Positions 29,001 to 41,906 are shown, counted from the first letter of the stretch. The stretch: DNA of 64,000 nt from Pseudomonas rhizoryzae (GCF_005250615.1 NZ_SULM01000010.1:1-64000), one strand, 5' to 3'. Notes: generated by a model not told the origin, from the sequence alone. Numbers and translations are program-made.

Positions 29001-29983
29001 ACGAGCACCTCTATCGCGCCGAGCGCCGGATGCTGCAGCGCCTGTGGAGCGAGACCAGCTTCCAGATCCAGCGCCTGCGCGACAACGCCGAGTGCGCCCA
29101 GCAGGAATTCGACGCCCTGCTGGAAGAGGATCATCCGGGCCTGTCGGCCAAGCTGTCCTACGATCCCAACGAGAACATCAGCGCCCCTTACATCAAGAAG
29201 GGCGTGCGGCCGCAGGTGGCCATCCTCCGTGAGCAGGGCGTCAACGGTCAGGTGGAGATGGGCGCGGCCTTCGATCGCGCCGGCTTCTCGGCCATCGACG
29301 TGCACATGAGCGACATCCTCTCCGGGCGCATCGACCTGGCGGACTTCAAGGGCGTGGTGGCCTGTGGCGGCTTCTCCTATGGCGACGTCCTCGGCGCCGG
29401 CGGTGGCTGGGCCAAGTCCATCCTGTTCAATGCCCGCGCCCGGGACGGCTTCCAGCAGTTCTTCGAGCGCACCGACACCTTCACCCTGGGCGTGTGCAAC
29501 GGCTGCCAGATGGTCGCCAACCTGCGCGAACTGGTGCCCGGCAGCGAATTCTGGCCGCGCTTCGTGCGCAACCGCTCCGAGCAGTTCGAGGCGCGGGTAG
29601 CCATGGTCCAGGTGCAGGATTCGCCCTCGCTGTTCCTCGCTGGCATGGCCGGTTCGCGACTGCCCATCGCCATCGCCCACGGCGAAGGTTTCGCCGAGTA
29701 TCCGAACCAGCAGGCGCTGGTCGCGGCTGACGTGTCCGGCACCGTGGCGCTGCGCTACGTCGACGGTCACAGCAAGGTCACCGAGACCTATCCGGCCAAC
29801 CCCAACGGCTCGCCGCTGGGCATTACCGGTCTGTCCAGCCAGGACGGTCGCGTACTGCTGATGATGCCGCACCCCGAGCGCTGCTTCCGCGCCGTGCAGA
29901 ACTCCTGGATCCCGGCCGACTGGCAGGGCGAGGACGGCGGCTGGATGCGCCTGTTCCGCAACGCGCGGGTCTGGGTGGACTAA
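26084..29983 (+). CDS. purL: phosphoribosylformylglycinamidine synthase
   Basis: The 1299-residue large-type PurL converts FGAR, glutamine and ATP to FGAM in purine synthesis. The N-terminal part starts [11 protein letters not shown]. Two AIRS-like synthetase halves follow, with [33 protein letters not shown]. The C-terminal glutamine amidotransferase domain has its nucleophile in GVCNGCQMV (about residue 1138) and MPHPERCF (about 1261). I chose ATG 26084-26086 because it matches the usual family start. The gene shows very strong codon bias, as expected for a highly expressed gene. Confidence 0.97.
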   Translation: MLILRGAPALSSFRHGKLLDQLTRLVPGVSGLYAEFVHFAEVAGTLSAEEEGILGRLLQYGPSVPQQEPSGALFLIVPRLGTISPWSSKATDIAHNCGLAQIERLERGVAYYVAGELDAAAHEQLAAALHDRMTQRVLPTLDAAADIFSHATPKPLTAVDVLGGGRAALERANLELGLALAEDEIDYLVKSFTALGRNPHDVELMMFAQANSEHCRHKIFNASWDIDGESQEKSLFGMIKNTYEMNRTGVLSAYKDNAAVMEGFTAGRFYPDAESREYGAHSQPVHILMKVETHNHPTAIAPFPGASTGSGGEIRDEGATGRGSKPKAGLTGFTVSNLNIPGFAQPWEQPYGKPERIVTPLDIMIEGPLGGAAFNNEFGRPALAGYFRTFEQRVETPRGPEVRGYHKPIMLAGGLGNIRADHVQKGDISVGGKLIVLGGPAMLIGLGGGAASSMSTGASSADLDFASVQRENPEMERRCQEVIDRCWQLGDKNPITFIHDVGAGGLSNAFPELVNDAGRGGRFELRNVPNDEPGMSPLEIWCNESQERYVLSVDAENFETFKAICERERCPFAVVGEATEERQLTVADSHFGNNAVDMPLEVLLGKPPRMHRSVTREAELGDAFDGAGLDLTESVERVLRHPAVASKSFLITIGDRTITGLVARDQMVGPWQVPVADCAVTATSFDVYTGEAMAMGERTPLALLDAPASGRMAIGETVTNLAAARIEKLGDIKLSANWMAAAGHPGEDARLYETVKAVGMELCPQLGITIPVGKDSMSMKTRWQDGGEDKSVTAPLSLVITGFAPVQDIRRTLTPQLRLDKGQTDLILIDLGRGQNRLGGSILAQTHGKLGQQAPDVDQAEDLKAFFALIQGLNQDGLLLAYHDRSDGGLITTLVEMAFAGHCGLALRLDALAADRDELTRALFAEELGAVIQVPQDFTHEVLAQFSAAGLEDCVAVIGEPVNGYEINIHFNDEHLYRAERRMLQRLWSETSFQIQRLRDNAECAQQEFDALLEEDHPGLSAKLSYDPNENISAPYIKKGVRPQVAILREQGVNGQVEMGAAFDRAGFSAIDVHMSDILSGRIDLADFKGVVACGGFSYGDVLGAGGGWAKSILFNARARDGFQQFFERTDTFTLGVCNGCQMVANLRELVPGSEFWPRFVRNRSEQFEARVAMVQVQDSPSLFLAGMAGSRLPIAIAHGEGFAEYPNQQALVAADVSGTVALRYVDGHSKVTETYPANPNGSPLGITGLSSQDGRVLLMMPHPERCFRAVQNSWIPADWQGEDGGWMRLFRNARVWVD

Positions 29984-29997
29984 GGGTTTCGGTGTCT

Positions 29998-30035
29998 AGC
30001 CAACTCTCCTTGCCTGTAGGTAGGGAGAGTTGGCT
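29998..30035. repeat. hairpin after purL
   Basis: A perfect 12-bp stem, AGCCAACTCTCC (29998-30009) with GGAGAGTTGGCT (30024-30035), lies 14 bases after the purL stop. A second repeat-like piece (about 30070-30107) holds CCCTCTCCC/GGGAGAGGG, a motif common in Proteobacterial intergenic repeats. No T-run is present. Confidence 0.55.
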
Positions 30036-30131
30036 CGTGGCGGACCACCCGGCATCTGCCACAGCGCTCTTACCCCCTCTCCCTCCGGGAGAGGGCTGGG
30101 GTGAAGGCCGCTCAACCAGAGAACCCCCACC

Positions 30132-30446
30132 ATGCTCAAACTCTGCTTCTACGTCCCTGACTCCCACCTGGAAACCGTCAAACAGGCGATCTTCGCCGTG
30201 GGCGGCGGCCGCATCGGCCTCTATGACAGCTGCTGCTGGCAGGTCCAGGGCCTCGGCCAGTTCCGCCCGCTGCCTGGCAGCCAGCCGCACCTGGGCGAGC
30301 AGGGCAGTCTCGAACAGGTCATTGAGTGGCGGGTGGAGCTGGTGCTGGCCGACGAACAGATCGCCCGCCAGGCCGTAGCGGCGTTAAAGGGGGCGCATCC
30401 CTACGAAACGCCCGCCTATGACGTGGTGCAGGTGCTGGATTTCTAG
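30132..30446 (+). CDS. small NIF3/YqfO-insert-like protein
   Basis: The 104-residue protein resembles the CutA-like insert domain of NIF3/YqfO proteins occurring alone (MLKLCFYVPDSHLETVKQAIFAVGGGRIGLYDSC... HPYETPAYDVV). The His-Pro-Tyr-Glu-Thr-Pro motif is typical and may bind metal. The cellular role is unknown. It follows purL after the repeats and is probably transcribed separately. Confidence 0.8.
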   Translation: MLKLCFYVPDSHLETVKQAIFAVGGGRIGLYDSCCWQVQGLGQFRPLPGSQPHLGEQGSLEQVIEWRVELVLADEQIARQAVAALKGAHPYETPAYDVVQVLDF

Positions 30447-30449
30447 CCT

Positions 30450-30746
30450 TCAGGGATAGCCGAGCACCGTCTTGATCCGCGGCAGCTCCCGCTCCACCCA
30501 GCGTGGGTCCACCGCACCCCAGTCACGGATCTCATAGCCACCGGCATTGTTGCGGGCCCCTTCGCCCTGCACGAACTGGCAGTCGATATCCAGATCGGCC
30601 AGCGCCAGCAGGGTGTCCTGGGCGGTACGCCGCGGCATGCCGGTGGCGGCCATCAAGGCCGGCACGCTGGTCGCGGTACCGCTGGCCACCAGCCAGGCCA
30701 CATAGAGGCGGCGGTAGAAGCTGGTCTTGGTTTTGCTCACGTCCAT
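30450..30746 (-). CDS. winged-helix DNA-binding protein (HTH_43-like)
   Basis: The 98-residue protein contains a winged helix-turn-helix (SVPALMAATGMPRRTAQDTLLALADLDIDCQFVQGEG...). It fits the small family of stand-alone winged-helix proteins with the C-terminal YEIRDWGAVDPRWV. Targets are unknown. Its stop is three bases from the stop of the convergent NIF3-like gene. It lies 14 bases after the SRPBCC-like gene on the same strand, probably co-transcribed. Confidence 0.8.
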   Translation of the reverse strand: MDVSKTKTSFYRRLYVAWLVASGTATSVPALMAATGMPRRTAQDTLLALADLDIDCQFVQGEGARNNAGGYEIRDWGAVDPRWVERELPRIKTVLGYP

Positions 30747-30760
30747 GGAAACTCCGGTTT

Positions 30761-31213
30761 TCAGGGGGTGCGACGGCGCAGCACCCGGTGGCGACTGGCG
30801 AAGAACAGGCGCAGGAACAGCCGTACCACGGGGGCGCCGAACAGTGGCTCGACGGTTAGGCGATCGATGATCCAGGTGCCGCTGGCATCCCGCGCCTCAA
30901 GGCGACGCTCGTGGCGCCACAGTCGCATGCCGGTCATGGGCGATTCCTCGATGAAGCCGGCATGAAGCACGAGCTCACTCAGGGTCAGGCGCGACGTGCC
31001 CAAGGGCAGAACACCGAACAGCCAGAGGCGACTGGTGAACAGCGGCACGCCAGGCTGGAAGGCGAGATCCGCCAGCGTGCGCACGCCGGCGGGCACGCTC
31101 ATGCGCAGCCAGGGACGCATCTCCTCGCGCAGCAGCGCCACTTCGGTGATCCACTGCCAGGCTTGGGCGGGGCTCACGGCCAGACGGGATTCGAAACGCA
31201 ACTCGATGGGCAT
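30761..31213 (-). CDS. SRPBCC/START-like ligand-binding protein
   Basis: The 150-residue protein has the length and hydrophobic pattern of SRPBCC fold proteins (FESRLAVSPAQAWQWITEVALLREEM... MRLWRHERRLEARDASGTWIIDRLTVEPL). These bind hydrophobic ligands in a deep pocket; the ligand is unknown. I chose the ATG at 31211-31213, which has AAGGA ten bases upstream. Two earlier in-frame starts lie at or inside the valS terminator region. Confidence 0.7.
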   Translation of the reverse strand: MPIELRFESRLAVSPAQAWQWITEVALLREEMRPWLRMSVPAGVRTLADLAFQPGVPLFTSRLWLFGVLPLGTSRLTLSELVLHAGFIEESPMTGMRLWRHERRLEARDASGTWIIDRLTVEPLFGAPVVRLFLRLFFASRHRVLRRRTP

Positions 31214-31240
31214 GTCTTTCATGTCCTTATGAAAGAACAA

Positions 31241-31260
31241 GGCCCGCCAGAGGGCGGGCC
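31241..31260 (-). terminator. Rho-independent terminator of valS
   Basis: Stem GGCCCGCC (31241-31248) with GGCGGGCC (31253-31260). Leftwards it runs into TTGTTCTTT. It lies eight bases after the valS stop. Confidence 0.85.
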
Positions 31261-31268
31261 TGCATTGC

Positions 31269-34100
<2,832 letters not shown>

Positions 34101-34187
34101 GGAGGGGGCTTTTGTCGCTGGAAGAGGAAAGCCTCCGAGTATAGCGACTCCAGCCCGCCGACGGCAGGGCGCCTTGGCGCCCAGGAG

Positions 34188-34550
34188 TCAGGGACGTTGC
34201 AGCAGTTCGTCCAGGCGCTGCGCCAGCCGGCGCTGCAGTTCGGCTTCCAGGCGCGGCAGCTCTTCGTCGAGCAGCGCTTGGAGGATGGTCGGGGCTTCCT
34301 GGCGCAGGCGCACCTGGGCCAGGTCTTCGTGCGGCTCGCTCGGCGTCACGTCTTCGATGGCGTCCGGCACGATCTGGTCGAGCAGCGGCGGAATGGCCTT
34401 GAGGCGCTCGGCGCTGGGGGCGATGACGTCGGAGAGGATGGGAATGCCATCGGCGCTGCTCGGCTGGACAGCGTTACGGCTCTTGTCGAGTACCTGGCGG
34501 ATGGCTTCGAGGTCTTGCAGGACGTGGGCGGGAGGCTTGGCGCTGGTCAT
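34188..34550 (-). CDS. conserved protein between holC and valS
   Basis: The 120-residue acidic, mostly helical protein ends in LPRLEAELQRRLAQRLDELLQRP, a likely amphipathic coil. It occupies the same place between holC and valS in other Pseudomonas genomes. No catalytic motif is seen and the role is unknown. I prefer ATG 34548-34550; an in-frame GTG three codons upstream overlaps the holC stop and is also possible. Confidence 0.8.
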   Translation of the reverse strand: MTSAKPPAHVLQDLEAIRQVLDKSRNAVQPSSADGIPILSDVIAPSAERLKAIPPLLDQIVPDAIEDVTPSEPHEDLAQVRLRQEAPTILQALLDEELPRLEAELQRRLAQRLDELLQRP

Positions 34551-34555
34551 GGGTA

Positions 34556-34984
34556 TCACACGCGTGACAACTGATGATCCTGTAGAGCATAGCCAAGCTT
34601 GCGGTAGAAACGAAAACTCTCGCGCATCGCCTGCCGCACGTCCGGGGCCTCGACGACCACTTCGGCGACCCGGGCGAAACCCGCATGGCAGGGCGGCGGG
34701 GCAAGGGTGAGGTTGATCAGCAGCTCGCCGCGCTGATCGGCGGGCGTGGCCAGCCCCAGCACGACCGGGCTATCGGCGGCGGTTTCCGCCAGGTCATGAG
34801 GGATGAAGCTGTCGGGGCGGAAAGCCCACAGCTGCTCGTCCAGGCGTTGGCGTTGCTCGGCGTCGGCACAGTGCACATAGACCGGCATGCCCTGCTTCCA
34901 GGCCTTGTCCACCAGCCGACAGGCGAAGGCCAGCCGTGCCGCGGGATCGGTGGAGGGCAGGACATAGAAATCGACACGGGTCAT
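34556..34984 (-). CDS. holC: DNA polymerase III subunit chi
   Basis: The 142-residue clamp-loader-associated subunit bridges the psi subunit and single-strand-binding protein. Family features are VDFYVLPSTDPAARLAFACRLVDKAWKQGMPVYVHC and the C-terminal ARVAEVVVEAPDVRQAMRESFRFYRKLGYAL. Start ATG 34982-34984. It lies downstream of pepA in the conserved pepA-holC-valS order. Confidence 0.93.
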   Translation of the reverse strand: MTRVDFYVLPSTDPAARLAFACRLVDKAWKQGMPVYVHCADAEQRQRLDEQLWAFRPDSFIPHDLAETAADSPVVLGLATPADQRGELLINLTLAPPPCHAGFARVAEVVVEAPDVRQAMRESFRFYRKLGYALQDHQLSRV

Positions 34985-35063
34985 GGGGATCACGAAGAAG
35001 GGGAGGGAAGCGGCAAGGCCGCGACGTGAGGGCGTCGCGGCCTCTATAGGCGTTAGCGCGTGT

Positions 35064-35187
35064 TCAAAGTCTCGCGAGCTAGAGCCAAACAAGGCGAAAA
35101 GACCTGAGGAAGCGGAGTTTACAAAGCGTAAATGAGCATTCCGAAGGTCTTTTCAACGCAGTTTGGCCGACGCGCAGCAGACTTTGA
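35064..35187. repeat. long nested hairpin element downstream of pepA
   Basis: Several inverted pairs are stacked around one axis: TCAAAGTCT/AGACTTTGA (35064-35072, 35179-35187), CCAAAC/GTTTGG (35085-35090, 35161-35166), AAAAGACCT/AGGTCTTTT (35097-35105, 35145-35153) and a small GTTTAC/GTAAAT stem. The middle sequence (AAGCGGAGTTTAC... GTAAATGAGCATT) resembles an intergenic repeat I recall from other Pseudomonas chromosomes. The inner AAAAGACCT...AGGTCTTTT stem could terminate transcription from either side. Confidence 0.65.
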
Positions 35188-35195
35188 GCAGGTGC

Positions 35196-36779
<1,584 letters not shown>

Positions 36780-36866
36780 TCAACGGGTGGGCCCTGTGAC
36801 GCAAGCCATGCAGCCGAGCTAGTGTGAGCGTTCGCGCCAGAGCCTGACAACCCTGGAGAATCCTGT

Positions 36867-37979
36867 TTGATCGTCTTCCGCTATCTGTCTCGAGAAGTTC
36901 TCACCACCCTCGGTGCGGTCAGTGCCGTGCTGCTGGTGATCATCATGAGCGGCCGTTTCATCAAGTACCTGGCCCAGGCGGCGCAAGGCCTGCTGGACCC
37001 CGGCGTGCTGCTGCTCATCATGGCCTACCGTATTCCCGGCTTCCTCCAGCTGATCCTGCCACTGGGCCTGTTCCTCGGCTTCCTGCTGGCCTACGGTCGG
37101 CTGTACCTGGACAGCGAGATGACCGTGCTCACCGCTACCGGCATGAGCCCCGGCCGCCTGCTGGCCTACAGCATGGCGCCGGCCGCGGTGGTTGCCCTGG
37201 TGGTCGCCTGGCTGAGCCTGTCGCTGGCGCCGCTGGGCGTGCAGAAGGTCACCAGCATCCTCAATCAGCAGGATGCCATGACCGAATTCGATACCCTTGA
37301 GCCGGGGCGTTTCCAGTCGCTGCGGGACAACTCCCGGGTCACCTACACCGAGCGGCTCTCGGCGGATCGTAGTCAGTTGGGCGGTGTGTTCATTTCCGAG
37401 CGCAATACCTCGACCGCCGGCGGCAAGGACCGGGGCGTGGGCGTCCTGGTGGCCGATACCGGTCGTCAGGAAATCCATCCCGACGGCAGTCGCTACCTGA
37501 TCCTGCAGAACGGCTTCCGCTATGACGGCGTGCCCGGGCAGGCCGACTACCGGGTCGTGCAGTACGAAACCTATGGGGTGTTGCTGCCCAAGCCTGAGGT
37601 GAGTGAGGACATCAGCGAGCGCGATGCCGTCACCACCGGCGAACTCCTGCGCAGCAACGAGCTGCAATATCGCGGCGAGCTGCAATGGCGGCTATCGCTG
37701 CCGATCCTGGTGTTCATCGTTACCCTCATCGCCGTGCCTTTGGCCAAGGTCAATCCGCGCCAGGGCCGCTTCCTCAAGCTGCTGCCGGCGATCCTGCTGT
37801 ACATGGCCTATCTGTCGCTGCTGATCGCCGCTCGCGGTGCGCTGGACAAGGGCCGCCTGCCGCCGGCCATCGGGCTCTGGGGCGTGCACCTGCTGTTCCT
37901 GGCGCTCGGCCTGCTGCTGGCCTTCTGGGAACCGCTCAAGGCGCGTTTGCGCGGTAACAAGGCGGGGGTGGCGGCATGA
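36867..37979 (+). CDS. lptF: LPS export permease LptF
   Basis: The 370-residue inner-membrane protein partners LptG and the ATPase LptB to pull lipopolysaccharide out of the membrane into the Lpt bridge. Six helices are arranged as three N-terminal, a periplasmic beta-jellyroll domain (about 120-265) and three C-terminal. The start is TTG (36867-36869), preceded by CTGGAGAATCC. It overlaps lptG by four bases (ATGA). Confidence 0.94.
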   Translation: MIVFRYLSREVLTTLGAVSAVLLVIIMSGRFIKYLAQAAQGLLDPGVLLLIMAYRIPGFLQLILPLGLFLGFLLAYGRLYLDSEMTVLTATGMSPGRLLAYSMAPAAVVALVVAWLSLSLAPLGVQKVTSILNQQDAMTEFDTLEPGRFQSLRDNSRVTYTERLSADRSQLGGVFISERNTSTAGGKDRGVGVLVADTGRQEIHPDGSRYLILQNGFRYDGVPGQADYRVVQYETYGVLLPKPEVSEDISERDAVTTGELLRSNELQYRGELQWRLSLPILVFIVTLIAVPLAKVNPRQGRFLKLLPAILLYMAYLSLLIAARGALDKGRLPPAIGLWGVHLLFLALGLLLAFWEPLKARLRGNKAGVAA

Positions 37980-39037
37980 ACAAGCTCGATGGCTACATAG
38001 GCCGCACCGTCTTCGTCAGCATCCTCGCGGTACTCGGGGTGATCGTCGGTCTGGCGCTGCTGTTCGCCTTCATCGATCAGCTCGGCGACTTCGACGACAA
38101 CTACGGCGTCGCCGAGGCGCTCAAGTTCGTGCTGCTCACCACGCCGCGGCATGCCTACGAGATGCTGCCCATGGCGGCGTTGATCGGCTGCCTGGTTGGT
38201 CTGGGTACCCTCGCCAGCAGCAGCGAATTGATCGTGATGCGCGCCGCGGGCGTCTCCCTCGGACGCATCGTCTGGGCGGTGATGAAGCCCATGTTCGTAC
38301 TGCTCATCGCCGGTATCCTGATCGGTGAGTACGTCGCGCCCTGGACGGAGAACCTCGCCCAGAGCGGGCGTGCCCTGGCCCAGAGCGCCGGCAAGGCGCA
38401 GAGTTCGCGCCACGGCCTCTGGCATCGCCAAGGGCACGAGTACACCCACGTCAACGCCGTGCAGCCCAACGGCCTGTTGCTGGGGGTGACGCGCTATGAG
38501 TTCGACGACAAGCGTCACCTGCTGCAATCGAGCTTCGCCCAGCGCGGCGTCTATCGCGGCGATCACTGGGAGCTGGAAAACGTCAGCATCACCGACTTCG
38601 GCGATCGCCAGACCAGCGTGCGCCAGGAAGCCAAGGTGATCTGGAACGTCGAGCTCACCCCGCAGGTGCTCGATACCGTGATCATGGAGCCGGATGCGCT
38701 GTCGATCTCCGGGCTGTGGTGGTACATCCACTACCTGGCCGACCAGGGCTTGAACAACAAGAGCTACTGGCTGGCGTTCTGGTCGAAACTCTTCCAGCCG
38801 CTGGTGACCGCTGCCCTGGTGCTGATGGCGATCTCCTTCATCTTCGGTCCGCTGCGTTCGGTGACCTTGGGGCAGCGGATCTTCACCGGGGTGATCCTCG
38901 GCTTCGCCCTGCGGATCTTCCAGGACCTGCTGGGTCCCTCCAGCCTGGTGTTCGGCTTCTCGCCGCTAGTGGCCGTGCTGGCACCGGCGCTGCTCTGCGC
39001 GGTGGCCGGGGTGCTGTTGCTGCGACGGGCTGGTTAA
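37976..39037 (+). CDS. lptG: LPS export permease LptG
   Basis: The 353-residue partner of LptF has the same YjgP/YjgQ fold. The N-terminal helices start LDGYIGRTVFVSILAVLGVIVGLALLFAFIDQL, the periplasmic domain includes LWHRQGHEYTHVNAVQPNGLLLGVTRYEF, and three C-terminal helices follow. Its ATG lies inside the lptF stop (ATGA). A strong hairpin follows. Confidence 0.95.
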   Translation: MNKLDGYIGRTVFVSILAVLGVIVGLALLFAFIDQLGDFDDNYGVAEALKFVLLTTPRHAYEMLPMAALIGCLVGLGTLASSSELIVMRAAGVSLGRIVWAVMKPMFVLLIAGILIGEYVAPWTENLAQSGRALAQSAGKAQSSRHGLWHRQGHEYTHVNAVQPNGLLLGVTRYEFDDKRHLLQSSFAQRGVYRGDHWELENVSITDFGDRQTSVRQEAKVIWNVELTPQVLDTVIMEPDALSISGLWWYIHYLADQGLNNKSYWLAFWSKLFQPLVTAALVLMAISFIFGPLRSVTLGQRIFTGVILGFALRIFQDLLGPSSLVFGFSPLVAVLAPALLCAVAGVLLLRRAG

Positions 39038-39056
39038 GCGCGACCAGACGAATGCA

Positions 39057-39093
39057 GAGCGGCTCTCGGGTGTGTATCACCTGAGAGCCGCTC
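39057..39093 (+). terminator. terminator-like hairpin after lptG
   Basis: Perfect 11-bp stem GAGCGGCTCTC (39057-39067) with GAGAGCCGCTC (39083-39093); the loop contains a further GGTG/CACC pairing. It lies between the convergent lptG and the 105-aa gene, with only a weak T-rich tail (CTACCTTTGG). Confidence 0.6.
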
Positions 39094-39135
39094 GCTACCT
39101 TTGGCAGTTGCTTCGAGACCCGCCGGCGCCTTCAG

Positions 39136-39453
39136 CTAGGCGGCGCCCTGACTCACCGGCTGCAATTGCAACCAGCTGGCGTGTTCCTCGCAGAACCTCA
39201 GGATCCGTTGAACGCGGCGGATCTGGTCTCTATGACGACACTCGCCCACCACGGTCCGCACCAGTAGATCGACGTTCTGCATATGGATCAGGCGCAGATC
39301 CGGGCTCATGTCGGGGAAGTCTTCCATCTCGCCGATGCGCGTCTCGCAACGCGAGAGCAGGCGATCGATGAAGTCCGAGGAGAAGCGGGCGGGAGACTGA
39401 GCGGTTTCCAGGTCATTGACCGCAACCTGGGAGCAGGGGGCTAGCGTTTCCAT
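39136..39453 (-). CDS. conserved small protein of unknown function (105 aa)
   Basis: The 105-residue soluble protein starts at ATG 39451-39453; a TTG two codons upstream is less likely. It is mostly helical, with FSSDFIDRLLSRCETRIGEMEDFPDM and a basic segment ECRHRDQIRRVQRILRFCEEH. I do not recognise a family. It stands alone between lptG and a lipoprotein gene. Confidence 0.65.
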   Translation of the reverse strand: METLAPCSQVAVNDLETAQSPARFSSDFIDRLLSRCETRIGEMEDFPDMSPDLRLIHMQNVDLLVRTVVGECRHRDQIRRVQRILRFCEEHASWLQLQPVSQGAA

Positions 39454-39554
39454 GCGCAAGGTCTCACGTCCGTAGCGAAGCCTTACTATTGCACGCTTTG
39501 CCCGCAGGATTCAGCTGCCGATTGTCAGCTGGCTGTGCGGTCGTCCCAGCGTTG

Positions 39555-40013
39555 TCAGCGCTGATTCAGCAGCGCTTTCGCTGCCGTATCCAGCAATGCC
39601 GCGCGTGCCTTAACGTAAGACAGCTTGCGCTGCAGGTCGGCTGGATGGTCGATGGTGAGTCCCGCGAGATAATCCCGCCAGGTCGTCAGGTAGACCTTCT
39701 GGGCATTGCGTAGCGCTCGATCCTGGCCGGTGGGCAACTGGCGGGTCGCCTCGCTTGCCACCGCGGTGGCCGTCGTCTGGCAGTCACTCAACTGCTGGCG
39801 AAAGCCCGGCAAGCGCGCCTGCTCGCCGGCCAGCCGGGCGTTGTTGCCATTGAGCACCAGCAATTCGCAGCGATAGAGCGCGCTGTGCAGTCGCGCCTGC
39901 AGCGTCCAACTGGGCGAGCGACCCCACTCGCCATCCTGGTCGACCGGTCGCTGCACGGCGCAGCCCTGTAGCCCAAGCAGCAGGACGATCAGCAGAGGCG
40001 CGGTTCTACTCAT
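39555..40013 (-). CDS. lipoprotein of unknown function (152 aa)
   Basis: The signal peptide ends in the lipobox LQGC (Cys near 18), so the mature protein should be lipid-anchored. The rest is helical and Gln/Ala/Arg-rich, with two cysteines (YRCELL, LSDCQTT) that could form a disulfide in the periplasm. The family is unknown. Confidence 0.75.
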   Translation of the reverse strand: MSRTAPLLIVLLLGLQGCAVQRPVDQDGEWGRSPSWTLQARLHSALYRCELLVLNGNNARLAGEQARLPGFRQQLSDCQTTATAVASEATRQLPTGQDRALRNAQKVYLTTWRDYLAGLTIDHPADLQRKLSYVKARAALLDTAAKALLNQR

Positions 40014-40047
40014 AGCCAGTTCTCGGCAATCGGATCGAGCGTGCAGC

Positions 40048-40221
40048 CTACTGGTAGCGTTCCCATTCGTGATACTTGTCCATCAGATAGTTACCGACTG
40101 GCTGCCGATGCTTGCAGTCCTCACCGCTCAAGGGACTGGGCTCGCAGAGCGGGCCGGCATCGCTGTAGTGGCTGCAGCCGCTCAGCAGCAGGGCGAGGCC
40201 TGCTAGGAGTAGTACTTTCAA
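40048..40221 (-). CDS. small lipoprotein (57 aa)
   Basis: I start it at TTG 40219-40221, behind GAGGAAGGA, because this gives a clean lipoprotein signal (MKVLLLAGLALLLSGC, Cys at 16). A longer frame upstream lacks a binding site and would bury the signal. The short mature part has two more cysteines (GPLCEP, GEDCKH) and ends KYHEWERYQ. The role is unknown; it lies 34 bases upstream of the 152-aa lipoprotein gene on the same strand and may be co-transcribed with it. Confidence 0.65.
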   Translation of the reverse strand: MKVLLLAGLALLLSGCSHYSDAGPLCEPSPLSGEDCKHRQPVGNYLMDKYHEWERYQ

Positions 40222-40480
40222 AAGGCATCCTTCCTCACGATTAGGGCGGGTGTGGTGATCAAGAGCGTCCCTGAACAGTGGGGGCGCATTCTTAGAGTAC
40301 AAAAACCGCATCGAGGGGGAGTTTTGCTAGGCGAAGGGTGATGCCGATACCCGGCACGGACTCCAGTGGATGGGCGACGCTCTACTTCCGTAAGTATCGA
40401 AGAAATCCGTCCGATCTGTATCGCTTTGTCGTCCTACGACTTGGTTAGTATGCCCTTCTTTACGTTTGATCGAGGCCAGT

Positions 40481-40810
40481 ATGCAACTCAACGACATTCC
40501 ATTCGGAACCACCGATTGGTCGAAAATCGAACCTACCGTCCATCCTGGCGAAACCGGCTCAGCCCTTTGGCGTACCTGCCAGTTCGGGGCAGTACAGGTC
40601 CGCATGGTCGAGTACAGCGCGGGTTACCTAGCCGATCACTGGTGCAGCAAGGGGCATATTCTGCTTTGCCTGGACGGTCGACTGGACACAGAGCTGGCCG
40701 ATGGTCGCGTCTTCACCTTGACCGCCGGCATGAGCTACCAGGTGGCCGACAATGCAGAGGCGCACCGATCATCGACTGCTACGGGCGCTAAGTTGTTTGT
40801 CGTGGATTGA
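40481..40810 (+). CDS. DHCW-motif cupin-fold protein
   Basis: The 109-residue single-domain cupin contains ADHWCSKGHILLCLDG, the Asp-His-Cys-Trp-type signature of this small family, and a second cupin motif near the end (DNAEAHRSS). Metal binding is likely; the function is unknown. The ATG at 40481-40483 has GAGGCCAG upstream. It lies at the left side of the lower-GC patch. Confidence 0.8.
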   Translation: MQLNDIPFGTTDWSKIEPTVHPGETGSALWRTCQFGAVQVRMVEYSAGYLADHWCSKGHILLCLDGRLDTELADGRVFTLTAGMSYQVADNAEAHRSSTATGAKLFVVD

Positions 40811-40923
40811 TTCTTGTATCGAGGGAGGATGCTAAAGGGGCGTTAGACAGGCCCTGACCAGGTCAGAATTTTTTCAGTGGGTTTTGTTAGAGACGATGAC
40901 TACGGAAAGCTATGCCTGTGAAT

Positions 40924-41229
40924 TCACTGTTGAGCGTTATGGATTCGATTTTTCTGACGAGTTGTTTTCCACTGTGCCCAAATCAGGCCAGTGGAAAGAA
41001 GACCGAAGAATCCAGAACCCACCCACCGGGAAGTGACTTCTAGCTGAAACCTGTCTGGGGAGGTTGCACGATAGATTGGCGGCGTTTGACTCTTAGAGCT
41101 TAGGGATATAACGCCTGTCTTCTGTGCTTCCAGCGCGATGTGCGCTAGTCCTAAAGAAAAGCTGAGTCCCGCTATGATGAATAGGGCAAAGCGTCCCTTA
41201 CCAAGAGGAAGCTTGTCGTTTGGATACAT
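40924..41229 (-). CDS. small two-helix membrane protein, unknown
   Basis: The 101-residue protein has two hydrophobic segments (about 12-31, FALFIIAGLSFSLGLAHIAL; about 70-87, VGSGFFGLLSTGLIWAQW). A Ser/Thr/Pro-rich stretch between them is probably outside the cytoplasm. The ATG at 41227-41229 has GGAGG nine bases upstream, which decides the start. Base composition is clearly lower in GC than its neighbours. No family is recognised. Confidence 0.6.
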   Translation of the reverse strand: MYPNDKLPLGKGRFALFIIAGLSFSLGLAHIALEAQKTGVISLSSKSQTPPIYRATSPDRFQLEVTSRWVGSGFFGLLSTGLIWAQWKTTRQKNRIHNAQQ

Positions 41230-41491
41230 TCCTTTGCGCCTCCAAGGTATACATGTAAGGCTCAATCAAGCCGGACAGCTTGTTGGTTTTTTCCTGGGTG
41301 GTAGCCCGTCGTCAAGCGTATGCGAACTCTGCCAGTTGTGTTGAAGTTCAGAACCTGCCGATATTCCGTCATGCTTGCGTAGTGTTTAGATAACCCACGG
41401 CCAGCCTCCCCATTTTGTACTAGGACAGAAGGATAGACGCGCTATCGAAGCCTTTGGACAGTTCAACTAGGTCGACTTCCATACCACGCGA

Positions 41492-41686
41492 TTAGGCAAG
41501 AGCCAACAGTACGCTGACAAAAAGCAGAATGGCTACGAATGTGATATCCAAGACAAGGGCGAGCCACCATGCTATCCGGGGGTAATTTCTAACCCAGCGC
41601 CAACCACGTTCGCCGTTCTTGAGCTCTCTGTGGATATCCCACCCAAAGGACGCGGCTTCGAAGATTGCGCCAATAAGGTTGAGCAC
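41492..41686 (-). CDS. small membrane protein, unknown (64 aa)
   Basis: It starts with GTG (41684-41686) behind AGGAGG at a six-base spacing, a strong site that supports a real gene despite its size. Residues 38-62 form one clear transmembrane helix (IAWWLALVLDITFVAILLFVSVLLALA). The N-terminal part is amphipathic with Trp and Arg (WRWVRNYPR). Function unknown; it lies in the lower-GC patch. Confidence 0.6.
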   Translation of the reverse strand: MLNLIGAIFEAASFGWDIHRELKNGERGWRWVRNYPRIAWWLALVLDITFVAILLFVSVLLALA

Positions 41687-41840
41687 TTGGCACCTCCTAG
41701 TACCTTTGGAATTCAGCGCAGCTCATAGAGCACTCATCACGCTTCCGAGACACCTCCGGCACAGCTTTTCACAAATGCTCGAACCCAGTAAATCGCTATT
41801 CTGTGAAGGGATACGTCGGAAGAATCTTATGGGCACAAAA

Positions 41841-41862
41841 AAACCGCCTCGATGGGCGGTTT
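41841..41862 (-). terminator. Rho-independent terminator of tRNA-Leu
   Basis: Stem AAACCGCC (41841-41848) with GGCGGTTT (41855-41862). On the minus strand it is followed by a run of seven T. It lies 45 bases after the tRNA. Confidence 0.85.
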
Positions 41863-41906
41863 CTCTGGCTTCCATGGATCACAAAGGACGCACGGAAAGT
41901 GATGCT

